Of a DNA stretch of 64,000 nt, positions 23,179 to 35,700 are shown one piece after another. The stretch comes from Microdochium bolleyi (taxonomy: Eukaryota; Ascomycota; Sordariomycetes; Xylariales; Microdochiaceae). Positions within the stretch are counted from its first letter, which is position 1, and the number at the start of each line of letters is the position of its first letter. The position numbers and the translations under genes were made by a program. Location: positions 1,798,001 through 1,862,000 of the forward strand of contig KQ964249.1 of the NCBI GenBank assembly GCA_001566295.1, given 5' to 3'. The notes under the pieces are model-generated. The model did not search any database. It was not told where the DNA came from and saw only the letters and a list, made by a program, of their open reading frames with translations.

Positions 23179-26100
23179 TCATTCCTTCTTCATTCTTTCC
23201 TGGATACGACCAGCAACGACCCTCAGGTCGGCCGACGAGTTGATATCCTTGACTCCCATATCAATGTCAAAGTTGCGGCGAATCCAGTTCCTCAGCTCAA
23301 GAGAAATGAGACTGTCCAAGCCGTAGTCCAGCAGACTTCGGTCAGGAGTGATCTCGCTCCTCTCTATGGCCGTCATGGCCGAGACCTTGTCGCTCAGGGC
23401 GCTCATGAGCACTTCGGGCCCTGCGGACTTGAGGTCCTGCTTGCCACCAGAGGTCTTGTCGTCGGCCCCGCGGCCATCACCGGCGAGGCCGTCCGGCGAC
23501 CCGGAGGCAGAGCCTCCGCGCAAGGAGGAGGCGGCGTGGCGGCGGCGGCTCATGGCGGACAGCGGGTTGAAGTGTTCCCAGGGCAGCGTCGCGACCTCGG
23601 AGCCGGGGACCAGGGACCAAGACAGGTGCTTGCCGTCAGCCGCCAGCCCGGCGCTGCTCCCCAGGATCGCGGCCTCGACCAGCGTGAGCACCTCTGTCCC
23701 GCGCAGCACCGCGCCGATCGTGCTCCGCAGGCGCTGGATCAGGTTCGTCTCGGCCACAAGGCCGATGCCCGAGACTGGCGGGAGGTGGATGACGGTCGCC
23801 GGATGGCCTCGCTGGTGACGGTGGTCTACGAAAGCCTCCAGGAACGTCTGTACCATTGAAGTACGCGCTCGTCAGCACTACTTTCTCTTCTCTGGTCCAC
23901 AGCAACTAGGGACAACATGAAGATGGAAGGAACTGGTACTTACCGAGGTGCCCGTGTAGACCGACTGCCCTGCGTTGCCGGTGATGCCCGTCATGCCCGA
24001 GAAGGACACGAAGAAGTCAAGGTCGGGGAAGAAATCGTTCAGGTTCCAAGCACCCTGAATACGCGACTTGGCCGTGGCTTGCCAGTCATCATACGATAGG
24101 TTCGAGAAGAACGAGTCCTGTGACGAAACATGTCAAGTGTCAGCAGATTTACAAGCCTACCATTGCACCGGGACGCGTCTAGGTTACTTACCCGGAGAGC
24201 TATAGCAGAGTGGACGACACCACAGACCCTGGGGAGGTCCTTGATAGCCTCGACAGCCCGGTTCATGTCGTCGGCGGAGCCGACATCGCAGGGGATCGCC
24301 CTGACCACGACATCTGTGCCATCAAACTGCTTGAGGATGGCCTTCACCCTGGGGTTGGAGAGGGCGCTGCGCCCGAGCATGACGACCGACTTTGCGCCCA
24401 TCTCGACCATCCATGGGACGAGTGCACGGCCGATTCCTCCAGTCCCGCCCGCGATCACGTATGTTCCGTCGTGTCGCAGGAGGCTCGCAGCTTGGTGACT
24501 GTTGGCCACAGAAGCAGCAGCGATCTTGAGCGCCGACGGAGACTCGGCGAGCACCACGTCGTCCTTGGTAAACGTGATGACAACCTTGCCGATATTCTTG
24601 CCACCCTGGAGTTTGCGAAGTCCCTCTGTGAGTCTCGAGGCTGGCAGCAGCGTCACCGGTCGGATGGGGGTGATCGCGCCTTCGGCCAGCATCCGGACGA
24701 TCGTGGACAGATACCGCTGGACGGCTTTGGGCTGGGTGGCGATGGTGCGGCGCAGGTCTATCCCGCTGAAGGAGACATTGCGGAGGAAATGACGCATCGA
24801 CAAGTGGCTGTTATCCAGCAGATCCTTCTTGCCAATCTCGAGGAAGCGACCGCCGTCGGCGACCAGGTCCCACGTCTGCTGCAGCAGGCTGCCGCTGAGA
24901 CAGTTGACAATGACGTCGACGCCACTGTTCGATGTGGCCGCCAGGATCTCCAGCTTGAAGTCGCCGTTCCGGCTCGAGAAGATGTGGTCGGCGGGAATGC
25001 CGTACGTCTCGGCCAAGAAAGCCCGCTTCTCCGGCGTACCTGCTGTGACGAAGATGTCGGTGCATCCCTGGTTCTGCGCTATCTGGAGAAGGGCCTGGCC
25101 GGTGGCACCGGAAGCGCAATGGATCAGCACGCTGTCGTCCTTCCGGAGGCGGCCGACCTCGAGGAGAGTGAGGATGGCCGTGCTGAAGGCGATGGGCATG
25201 GAGGCCGCGTCCCCTGCTGCCATTCCGCTGGGTATGGCGTGAGCATACTCGCGTTGCATGCGGACGTGGGTGCCCATGCCGGCTTTGTCGACCGCGTAGA
25301 TGACTCTGTCACCGACACACAGGCCCTTCACACTCGATCCGACCTGCCTGACAGTGCCCACGCCCTCGAGGCCAAGCGGGCTCCACGCAAGAGACCCCAG
25401 CACCGTGAGCAGGTCGATGAAGTTCAACCCGGCCGCCTCGACCTCGACGATGATCTGGTCAGGGGCCAAGTTGTGCGCGTTCTTCAGAACGTCGCTGTGT
25501 TGGAAGTAGACGGAGTCAGGGCTGCCCACTGCCTCGATCGTTGCCTCAAGTGACCGTTCTTGCTTGTCCTTGTCTTGTCCCAGAGGTTGATTGGTCTTGA
25601 CAGGTAGACCAGCCTCAATCGCGAAGGTCTCTCTTTTGTCCGCTGCCAAAAGAACTCGAGGCACATGCAGTATGTTGTCGATCAACACGTACTCCTGTTC
25701 AAGGTGCAGTTTGGAGGGCGACCCCTGGCGGTACTGATCCAACAGCTGTTCGACCGCTGCTGTCCCATGAGAATCAAGTGGCGCTTCCAAGAGTACGAGC
25801 CTGCTAGATGGCAGCTCGAGGCGGAGTGTGCGAAGTAAACCCTTGATCATGGACGAGTCGGGATGGCCGCCTTGGGGAAGCACCCACAAGATATCGGGGT
25901 TGTTGACGAGGATATCCTTCAGCTTCTGGTAGACCTCCGGCGTCATGGCGCTGCCGAAAATGCTTTCCTGCTTGCCATCGATGATGATAGGGATCAATGC
26001 ACATGGGCTATCTATACAAGCCTCTGTGATGGGCAACATCGTCGGCAGCTTGCCCGTAGAGTCTTTCAACTGCACAGAGAGCTCCTCTGCGAACTGCAAG

Positions 26101-29100
26101 CACTGAGCATCACTGTCTGAGCAGCGATAGATGATGGACTGTGTGACAGTCTCGGGCTGACCTTGACTACCCTCCAGCTGGGCTGCCGTCTGTGCAGGAG
26201 GCAGCTTTGTGGACCACAGAGCTGAGAAGAGCTGCTCGGGCCTGCCAGGATAGTCATCCACGGAGCCTTCGACGCCGCTGAAGCCGGTAGTCTTCAGGGC
26301 CGTGTCCCACGAGTCCTTTGTGAGCAAGGGACCATCAATGCGGAAGTCATCCTCAAACAGCCACCAACCAGGAAGCAGCGCATACGGGATGAACGAGGGT
26401 GGAGGGCTCACGACGCCTTCCATAAGCACCAGCTTGCCACCGGGCCGCAGAAGGTTGCCGACGTTGTGCAGGGTCGCAAGAATGTCCGGCGTGGCGTGGA
26501 GCACGTTGCTTGCCAATATCACATCATATGACTGCGCGGAGAATCCCTGTGTGGCGGGATCTTGTGAAATGTCGAGTTTCTTGTAATTCATCCGGTCGGA
26601 CCACGAGCTGAGCTTCTCACGCGCGTTGTCAAAGAACCCCGAGCTGATGTCCGTGAAGGTGTAGGTAAAGGTCGGCTCGGCACCCTCGACGCCCTTCTCG
26701 ATCGCCTGCAGCACCGGGAGCGTAGCACTGGCCGTTCCCGCACCCATCTCCAAGATCTTGAGGTCTGGATGGACTGCAAGCAGTCTCTGGAGATAGCCAG
26801 CGAGGGCGACGTTGGCACGGATACCGGCCACGTTCTCGGCATATGTGCGCCAGAGCAGGCCGTTCTCGAGCATCACCTCGAGCGCCTGCTTCTCTCCACG
26901 TAGAATCGATGGCAGTTGTCTTCCGACTGAGCACACCAGCTCGCCTGTGGCATTGGAGCTCGCCACTCGCGACAGCAGCGCATCTTTGTCTAGACTGTTG
27001 TCGGCAGGATAGCGGGTGAGGATGCCCTCGGCCCAGTCACTGAAGCCGACCAGATGGTCCGGCGCGGCGCCCCTGTCGCTGTAGTCCTCCTTGAGGGCTA
27101 GGGATATGTAGTGTAGCGCTGCCTGATCAAGATCTCTCCGGTGGCTGATCTCGGACTCCAAGACATCGACATCAGCAGGCTGGTCCCGCTCTATGGCTCG
27201 CACAAGCTCGGCGCCGTCCATCAGGTCCAGGTAGGGGATGTTCTTTGAGACGAACGTGTCAGGCAGACACAGCTCGCTGGGATCAGGACGGGCGATACAC
27301 TGGAATTTCAGGGGCCCTATCTCTGCCACTGCCTTGGGTCCAGCAGCGGATGAACCGACATCGAACACCACAAAGTCCATCTCCATGTTGCCTGACTTTG
27401 GGTCGTGGCTCAGGCATCGGCTGACAACGGACAGCCTCTGGCCTGTCGTCGCCGCGATATCGTTCGAGATGCGCCACTCGCGACAGTATGAAGGCACAAT
27501 GGTGGCCCGTGGCCCGCTTCCTTTTTGCAAGGCGCCAAAGGAATGCATGATTGCGTCCAGGGTCGGCGGATCGGCCGTGACCAGCGAGTGCTGCGGACTG
27601 TCCGGCATGAATGTGCTGGGCTCGATGCCACGTACCACCATGGTGTGTACCATGACATCGGGCGCGAGCCAGAAGTCGACTGCCGTGCGGAACGCGGGCC
27701 CGTAGCAGACCTTGTAGTTCTCCTGCAAGAGCTCGTACTCGTGGTCTGCATTCAACTGACGCAGGGACCCGTCACCAAGAGTCTTGAGCCCGGCTTGGAC
27801 AGCCAGGCTCTTGGACATGGCCTTGTCACTGTCGGTCTCGCCTTCGATAACGCCGTACGCATGCCGCTCCCAACCACCGGCCTCTGTCCAGGACAGTATC
27901 TCAAAAGACCAAGCCGTCGAGGAAGAGGCTCTGGAACCGGCCTCGGCCGGCCGCAGCTTGGTGGTCATGTCCACAGACTGGTCCTCCTCGATCTTGAGGC
28001 TCGAGGTGACGTGAAACTCTCGTAAGACGAACCCGCCAAGTGGTTTCTCAACCCCGCCCGCGCATCGCAGAACGACCTTGAGCGCTTCCACGGCCAAAGA
28101 CACGAAGCCGGTGAAGGGAAATAATGTGTTGCCGCCTACGACGTGATCGCGGATCCACGGCAGGTCGTCGAGCGTGAAGACATTGCGGAAGGCGTGCTCG
28201 GCTCCCTCTGTATAGGGGCTCTGCCAGCCGAGCAGCTTGTGGTATGCCTGGCCGCCAAAGAGCTTGGTCGTGCCGACGCGGGGCCGATGGAGATACCGCG
28301 ACGCCTTGTTCCACTCATAGGGTGGCAGATCGTGCAAGACGCTGACCCGCGAGCCTCGCGTCCTGTTGATGGCTTCCAGGTCGATCTCTGCGCCCTTCAC
28401 GAAAAGCTTGCCAGCGAGGTCCACCATGCTCTTGCTGGCGTCCTTGCCTCGCACCAGCGATGGCAGATATTGGACAGATGGTTGGCTGGCCACACCGCCG
28501 TGCGTGGGCTTGACGCGGTCCAGGACATATTTGGTGGGGTTTTGAAGAGCCGCGTGAGGACCAACCTCTATCACGACGTCTGGGGTCTGGACAAGACTCT
28601 CGCCCTTGGGCGAGCTGAACAATGACTGCACAGCCTGCGAGTATAGCACTGGTTGCAGGAGGTTTCGGACCCAATACGCAGCCTGGCTGGGAGCGCTGGT
28701 CTCGATCTCGCCAGTGACGGAGGATATGAAAGCAATCTCGGACGTCCGGACATTTTTGGTCGCGCCACTGGAGCAGAAGGGCTCAATGGCCTCCAGATAC
28801 GACGCCGAGACATGGTCCATGTGCTTCGAGTGGTAGGCGACACCGACTTTGAGTCTCCGGACGAACAAGCCCTGCTCCTCTGCTCTCTCGTGGATGTAGT
28901 CAATGGCAGAAATGTCGCCTGATATCGTGACGCTCTCGGGACTGTTGACTGCCGCGATGGTGGCGTATCCGACCTGGGCATCGCCACTGTTGGCCGGCGG
29001 GAACAGCTTCTCAGCCTCTTCAGGGCTCGCGCCCACAGCCAACATGGCCCCCTTGACGCCGTCGTGGGCGAGGACCCGGCTCGCCGCCAACCCACGGAAG

Positions 29101-31684
29101 TAGGCGATCGCCAATGAGGCTTCAAAGGAGATGAAGCCCGCTGCGTACGCTGCTGCGATCTCGCCACTGGAATGCCCAAGCACAGCCGCGGGAATGACAC
29201 CCCATGAGCGGAGCAGGGCGATGAGTGCCAGCTGTACCGCTGTGCAGACAGGCTGGCTGATCTCGGCGTCGTCTATGCGTGACAGCACTTGCTCGCCGTC
29301 ACCACCATGGCCGTTCTCTGCTGCGACAGGCTTCAGCAGCTCGTCCTGCAGTTGCCAAGTGGCGCCCAGCTTCAGCAAGGTCTTCTCGGCGTCGGCCATG
29401 GTCTGTTTGAACACATCGAACATTTGCAGCCCAGACGCCATCTGTGCGTACTGAGCGCCCTGACCCGTGAAGATGAAGGCCAACACAGGGGCCTTGGTTA
29501 CTCCATGGCTGGTCCCGACGGGCACGGACTCGAGTATCCGCCGCAACGACTCGGTCGAGTCGGCCGACACTGCATGGCGGTGGGAATGTTGGCTGCGGCG
29601 CTGGCCCAGCGTGAAGGAGAGGTTCTCGAAGAAGCTCGCGGAATTCGACTCATGCTGCAGCCAGGTCTTGAAGGACGACATATACGTGTGGAGGCTGGTT
29701 TGGGATTTCGCGGAGAAGACGAGAAGTCGTTCAGAAGTAGCATCGCCCGTGACCTTGGCATGGCCATTCCCATTGCCATTGGTGTGACCGTTGGAATGGC
29801 CATTTGTATCACCGTTGGCGGTGGCGGTGGCGGTACCGTTGGCATGGACTTCGACATCGCCATTGGTATTGCCGTTGGTACCGCCGTTGGTATGACCATT
29901 GGTATTGCCATTGTCATGTCCATTGGTGTGTCCATTGGTGTGTGCATTAGTGTGTCCATTAGTATGTCCATTGGTGTGCCCGTTGGTATGCCTATTGGTA
30001 TGCCCATTGGTGTGTCCATTTTGTGCTGACGTCCGAGCTGCTCCCTCAAGCAACAAGGCCGCATTGCTGCCACCGAATCCTAGTTCTACAGTCAGCGAGA
30101 ATGGAAAAGAGATGCATCACTTGGCCAAATGCTTACCAAAATTGCTCATGCAGATGCGCTTCTCTGCCCCCACGGGCCAAGCCATGGACTGAACCGGTAC
30201 CTGGAGTCGTTCAGACCCCTCGATCTTGGGGTTGAACTCGGTAAAGTTGGTGTTGGGCAGCAGCGTCTCATTCTCGAGCATCATGATGCACTTGATGAGT
30301 GATATGAGGCCACTGGCATTCTCGATATGCCTACAGAGAGTGCTCAGCAGCTGGATCTCGGATCAGAAGGTAAGGGGTGCATCGGACAGGTAACTTACCC
30401 CAGATTCGACTTCACGGATCCGATATACAGAGGATTACTGGAAGACCTTCGACTTGCAAGGACTGAGACGATGGAGCCAGCCTCGATGGGATCACTGCAG
30501 ACCACCAGTCAGTTCAGGCCATCTCGGTATAATGCCACAACGTGTTCGTGCGGGCTGCTGTTGACGATGGATGATTTGAGAATTGTACTTACCCCACTGG
30601 TGTGCCTGTTCCATGTCCCTAACCAGACGTTATACATGGTCAGTGTTCTTTCGCTGCTTCCATATCGTCACAAGTGACCTGTCCACTAACCTCGACATAA
30701 GTGGTCAGGTGAGGATCGCACCCGACCTCGTGATGTAGGCGGGCCAGCAGTGCCTCCTGAGACTTGCGGCCAGGCATGGAGATGCCCTGTGTGCGGCCGG
30801 AGTGGTTGGCCGCCGAGTTGAGGATGACAGACCGCACCGGGTCGCCGCAAGCCATGGCGTCCGACATTGGCTTGATGATGATGCAGGCCGCTCCCTCTCC
30901 GCGCCCGAAACCCGAGGCTCGAGCATCGTACGAGAAGCACTTGCCCTCTGCGGATAACGTCCTATCAGTTTCGGAGGTTAGCGTCAGTTCAATCACCTCT
31001 CTCAACAACAAAGATCCGGTCCTGCTCTTACCCCATCGTGTCCAGCTCGATCCACTGGTTGGGTCCGTTGAGAGTCTTGGCACCGCCGACAAACGCCGCC
31101 GAGCACTCGCCTGCCAGGATGCTCTGGCAGGCCAGATGGATAGCGTACGAGCTGGAGGCGCAGGCCGCGTCAACGGTTACGCTGGGTCCTGTCAGGCCGA
31201 AGAAGTAGGACAGGCGGTTGGAGAACATGCACGGGTTGATGCCTGTGGCTGTGAAGATGGACGATGTAGACAGATCCTGCGCCTCCGAGTTGTAGTACTC
31301 GGACTTGTCGCCGGCGGCGAAGACGCCAATGTTAGCGCCCATGAGGGACCTGAGTGTCAGGCCGGCACTCTCGGCGGCCTCGTAGGCGCACTCGAGCAGC
31401 AGGCGGTGTTGGGGGTCCATGGACCGCGCCTCGTCCGCCTTGATGTTGAAGAAGGCCGGGTCAAAAGCATACAGGTCATCGGGGAGGAAATGTCCGCCCT
31501 TTGAGGAGATGAAACCGGGCTTGCTGTGCTCTGGATGGTAGTATGCCGCATGGTTGAAGCGATCCTCGGGGACCTTGGACCACGCCGACTTGCCCTGCTC
31601 CAAGAACTCAAAGAGCCCCTTGCGGCCAACACCTGGCGCCCTGTAGGCATAACCCACGACGGCCAAAGGTGGGCGCTGTGACAT
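23179..31684 (-). CDS. Highly reducing type I polyketide synthase (KS-AT-DH-CMeT-ER-KR-ACP)
   Basis: Iterative HR-PKS, 2656 aa, eight exons: 31684-31032, 30961-30691, 30618-30593 (26 bp), 30494-30399, 30330-30137, 30079-24192, 24117-23944, 23847-23179; all phases agree. KS (1-~430) has active-site Cys175 in DAACASSS, His310 in EGHGTGT and His350 in SNLGHIENA. A repeat-rich linker (~434-521) precedes AT, with Ser717 in GHSSGE. DH (~1025-1320) has His1059 in DHVVGGNTLFP and Asp1255. The methyltransferase (~1490-1700) has ILEMGAGTASATLP. After a structural KR-like region comes ER (~1920-2250; nucleotide loop IHCASGATGQ), KR (GGTGGIG 2291-2297, Tyr in GQSVYTGTS) and ACP with Ser2613 in DYGLDSLISLE. 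No releasing domain follows, so the chain must be passed on, most likely to the first C domain of the divergent NRPS at 32768. It is expected to make a reduced, alpha-methylated acyl chain in the cytosol. The ER loop and KS motif deviate slightly from consensus. Confidence 0.95.
29757..30020 (-). repeat. NGHT-coding 12-bp minisatellite in PKS linker
   Basis: About 264 bp coding for roughly 18 tetrads of Asn-Gly-His-Thr and near variants (NGHD, NGNT, NGGT, NGDT), placed between the KS and AT domains (residues ~434-521). On the plus strand the unit is close to ccattggtgtgt. Frame is kept throughout, so it lengthens the KS-AT linker without breaking the enzyme. Confidence 0.9.
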
Positions 31685-32074
31685 GGTAGCGAAATGCCAG
31701 GCTTGGAGAGGAGGAAATTGGTTTTGGAAGGGGAAATAGAGGTGCGGATAGCAGGGCAGAGTGACAATGCTCTGAGCCGCTGGAATGAACTGAGACAACA
31801 ACTCTATCGTGGATATGTCTTCTCCCTTTATCATTTTATCATATCTGCCCGCCGATGACGGTGGTTCCCCGTTCGATCAAGCTGCTTGTCTGTATCCTCC
31901 CAGCGATACAGCCGACCTGCGTCGTCATCCAGCACAGCGATCCAGTGTCGCCCGGCGATGTGTAAGTTACTCCGTACCAGGCCTGCCGTGGACGATGGTC
32001 GTCCGCCTCTGGCCAATCCCAGGCCCTTGCTCGAGCCGTGCATGTTCCCTAAACGGGCAAATACACTCCTGCAG

Positions 32075-32087
32075 CCGGTCTCACCGG
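32075..32087. promoter_or_regulatory. Inverted repeat CCGGT-CTC-ACCGG
   Basis: Perfect 5-3-5 inverted repeat containing CGG-N5-CCG. Zn2Cys6 fungal regulators bind paired CGG/CCG half-sites, so this is a candidate operator in the PKS/NRPS divergent promoter. Inference only. Confidence 0.3.
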
Positions 32088-32243
32088 TGCCCCTGTCTGC
32101 ATCCCCGCTGCGGACTGGGCCGTCGATGTCGGACCCCTGAACGGCGATCTTGTCACCTGCCGCGGACGCCCCTGTGCGGCACGGCAGGGCATCCCGGTCA
32201 CGTCAACGGTTTTGCAACCACACCATCTGTCCACCGCTTCTTG

Positions 32244-32256
32244 CGGCATGCTGCCG
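32244..32256. promoter_or_regulatory. Inverted repeat CGGCA-TGC-TGCCG
   Basis: Perfect 5-3-5 inverted repeat containing CGG-N7-CCG, in the middle of the PKS/NRPS divergent promoter. Candidate Zn2Cys6 binding site; spacing differs from the other palindrome, so the two need not bind the same factor. Confidence 0.28.
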
Positions 32257-32621
32257 TGCTCTGCTCTGCACGACCCCTGGCATATCGGGGCGTCTATAGC
32301 TTATAACAGGGTTACACAGCATGCATTCTAAGACACTGTGCGGGGACCCGAACCATCGTACCGATACTTGTCTCAGACACAACCTGGTTTCCTTGGTCGG
32401 GTGGGCCGCGGTCCCCGACTTCCCCAGGTGTTGTACCCTGTTGTGGCCAGCGAACATCGGACTGTGGGCTTGGTGACGATCGCTGAGCTGAGCCGGCAGT
32501 GGCCCCAGGGGAGACAGCTTATGCTACCGTTGTCTTCATCTTTGAAATCTCCAGACAAAGAATATGCCAACATGTCAGAGCCCTCGCATCCCCGAGGATC
32601 TCTGAGCTGCCCTACTACTTG

Positions 32622-32628
32622 TATATAT
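32622..32628 (+). promoter_or_regulatory. TATA-like element of the large NRPS
   Basis: TATATAT about 140 nt upstream of the NRPS start codon, the only strong TATA-like match close to that start. Position-based inference. Confidence 0.35.
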
Positions 32629-32767
32629 GACATCGACCTATTTCGGTAGCCACAGGCTCTACACTTCGTACAATAACAAGACCTACTCTGCGACAGATAC
32701 ACTGCAGTGTTGTCTTCCACTTCGTCATCACTCTTTCTGTGTTTGATTTTCTGCTCCGTCGCACAAG

Positions 32768-35700
32768 ATGGCGACCGCCGCCGTGCAGTCTCCAGTCGAC
32801 GCCAGAGATGTCTTCTCTCGGAGCGTGGCTGCAGCTCCACCAGGAGATGTCAGTGCCGAGAGTGCCAGCGTGACTCCCAGCGATGAGGACATTCTGCGAG
32901 ATATTGCCAGCGTCTGCGGCGTCCCCGTGGCGGCAATAGAGGATCTTTATCCGTGCACGCCGCTCCAGGTGGGCATCATAGCACAGCCCATCGAGCGTAT
33001 CTACATCAACTGCATCTACGCGACCCTGGCCCCATCTCTCGACTTGAACCGCTTCTGCGATGCCATCCGTCACGTCTACGCCCTCAACTCGGTACTGCGG
33101 ACTCGCATTGTCGACAGCGAGCTTGGCCTCGTGCAGGTCGTGCTCAAAGAGGAGCTGACCATCGCCCAGCCGCCAGCCACCACCCAGGACAATAAAGATG
33201 AGCTTCAAGCAACACTCTGGCGCGAGAAGTCGACACCTATGCGGCTGGGCCAGCCACTCTTTCGCGCCGCAGTCGTGGGGAGGACGATTGTGCTGACGAC
33301 GCACCACGCCATTGCTGACGGCGGCACATACCACAGCCTATTTGACAATCTGTCGCGGGCCTACCACGGCCAGGCCTTGGCCCCTCACGCCGAGTTCAGG
33401 CTCTTTGTCAAGCACTGCTGCTCGATCGAGGACGCGGCCGCCAGGGCATTCTGGGGCCCGCGGTTCTCTGGCCATCCCGTCGCGTTCCCCATCATGGACA
33501 TTGACGTCATGCCGGACGCGAGGGCAAAGATCAAGACGACCGTCTCTCTCGCCAGCATACCACTGCACGACGTGCCCGTCGGCCTCATGTCATCGTACGT
33601 CGAGACGGCATGGGCAGTGACGGCAATGTCGTACACGAATGCCGAGAGCATCGTCTTCGGCCGAGTCCTCTCGGCACGCGCAGCCTCCCTCGGAGGCTTC
33701 GAGTCGACGCTGGGCCCGACGATCGTGACGATGCCAGTGCAGGTCAACCTCAGCCAGACGGCGACCATCGGGGCGCTGATCCGGGAGCGAGCCCAAGAAC
33801 GGCGCGAGGCCCTCAACAGCCCGGCGCTGCAGTACGGGCTGGTCGGCCTGCGGACCGTCAACGACGCGGCCAAGCGGGCAGCGCGGTTCACGACGCTCAT
33901 CAATTTCCGCACGCCCACGGACCAGGGCACCGACTACATCAGTACGGAGCTGGACATCCACGGCGAGTACGAGCCACACCTGCCCTATGGCTTGGGCATC
34001 TCGCTTGTCTGGAACGGCAAGGGGCTGAACATGGAAACTCTGCACGACCCGGATATCGTGTGCGAGCGGCAGACCAGGCGCCTGCTGCGGCAGTTCGAGC
34101 ACGTCCTCGGGCTGTTGCTGCAGATGCCGGCCGGCACGCGGCTCGGGGCGCTCACGCTGCTCAACGCCCACGACCGGCGCGAGATGATCGGCTGGAACCG
34201 GCTCAGCATCGAGCCGGCAGACCACACGCTGCACCAGCTGTTCCGGGCCCGGTCTCGCTTGCAGCCGGACGCACCCGCTGTCCGCGGACCCGAAGGCAAC
34301 CTCACATACGCAGCGCTTGATCGCAAGAGCGATGCTGTCGCGCACGGCCTGCGGTCAAAAGGTGTCGGCAAGGAAGACGCCGTGGTGCTCGTATTCGACA
34401 AGTCGGTCTGGACCATCGTGGCCCAGCTCGGCGTCCTCAAGGCCGGAGCCGTCTGCGTGCCGATCGACCCGGCGTTCCCAGCGGCCCGGAAGAAAACGAT
34501 CCTCTCCGGGTCCGGGGCAGCCATGGTCCTGACTGGGGCCCCTTTCCACGAGCTGCCTTCGGAGTGGACGGGGACCGTCTGGGTCCTCGGTGGTGATGAC
34601 GAGCAGCTCGACATCAACGAGGCTGCCAAGGGGAACCACGATGCTGGTGACAACAACAACAACAACAACAACAACAACAGCAACGACGGTGTCTCGGCCT
34701 CACAGGCAGCCTTTATCCTCTTCACGAGCGGCAGCACGGGCGCGCCCAAGGGCCACATCCTCGAGCACCGCAACCTGGTCTCGTCGCTGACGGCCATCGG
34801 GCGGGCCATGTCCCTGGACCAGAACACGCGCATGCTGCAGTTCGCCGCGTACGTGTGGGACATGAGCATCGCCGAGATGCACGGCACGCTGCTGGCGGGC
34901 GGCTGCGTGTGCGTGCCGTCGGACGAGGCCCGCGAGTCCGCCGTCGCCGCCTACATCGCCGCGGACCAGGTCAACACGGCCATCTTCACGCCGACGGTGC
35001 TGCGGCTGCTCGCGCCGCACGAGGCGCCCCTGGCGACCATCATGTCCATCGGCGAGCCCGTCGACCTCGAGTCGGCCGACGCGTGGACCGCGGCCGGGTG
35101 CCGCTTCTTCAACGCCTGGGGCCCCAGCGAGACGGCCTGCGTCAGCGCCATGGCCGAGCTCACACCCGAGTCCAGCTACCGCGGCAACATCGGCCGCCCA
35201 CTGGCGAGCGCCATCTGGCTCGTGGACCCGAGGGATGCCGACGCGGGCCGGCTGGTGCCTGTCGGCGCGGTCGGGGAAATCGTCGTCGAGGGCCGAGGCG
35301 TCGCCCGAGGGTATCTCAACGCGCCCCAGCAGACGGCTGCGGCCTTCATCGACCCCCCGAGCTGGGCGCCCTCCCGGCGCGGGTCGGCCAAGAAGATGTA
35401 CCGCACCGGCGACCTGGCGAGATACAACCCGGACGGCAGCCTGCAGTACGTTGGACGGCAGGACAACCAGGTCAAGGTCAACGGGCAGCGGGTCGAGCTC
35501 GGCGAGGTCGAGAAGGCCCTGGGCTCCTACGAGGGCGTGCGGCAGGCCCTCTGTGTTGCACAGGCACTCAGGGGCCAGGGGAGCCGGAAGAGCCTGGTCG
35601 CCGTGGTCGTCCTGGACTCGCCTCGTCTGCAGGCGCCCCAGGCCCTGAGAGAGCTGTCGGCGGAGCACGAGCCCCAGGTCTCTCACACGCTCGAGACGCT

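Larger units (their letters stand above)
31685..32767. promoter_or_regulatory. Shared divergent promoter of PKS and NRPS
   Basis: 1083 bp separates the PKS ATG (minus) from the NRPS ATG (plus). The region must hold both core promoters and is the natural site for cluster control. It contains two CGG-type inverted repeats (32075-32087 and 32244-32256), a TATATAT run near the NRPS start, and on the minus strand two GATAA motifs near 31833-31850, about 150-165 nt upstream of the PKS ATG. Confidence 0.6.

Noticed and set aside
24210..25553. 447-codon plus-strand frame over the PKS ER/KR region
   Set aside because: Antisense shadow; the PKS frame has ER and KR motifs throughout.
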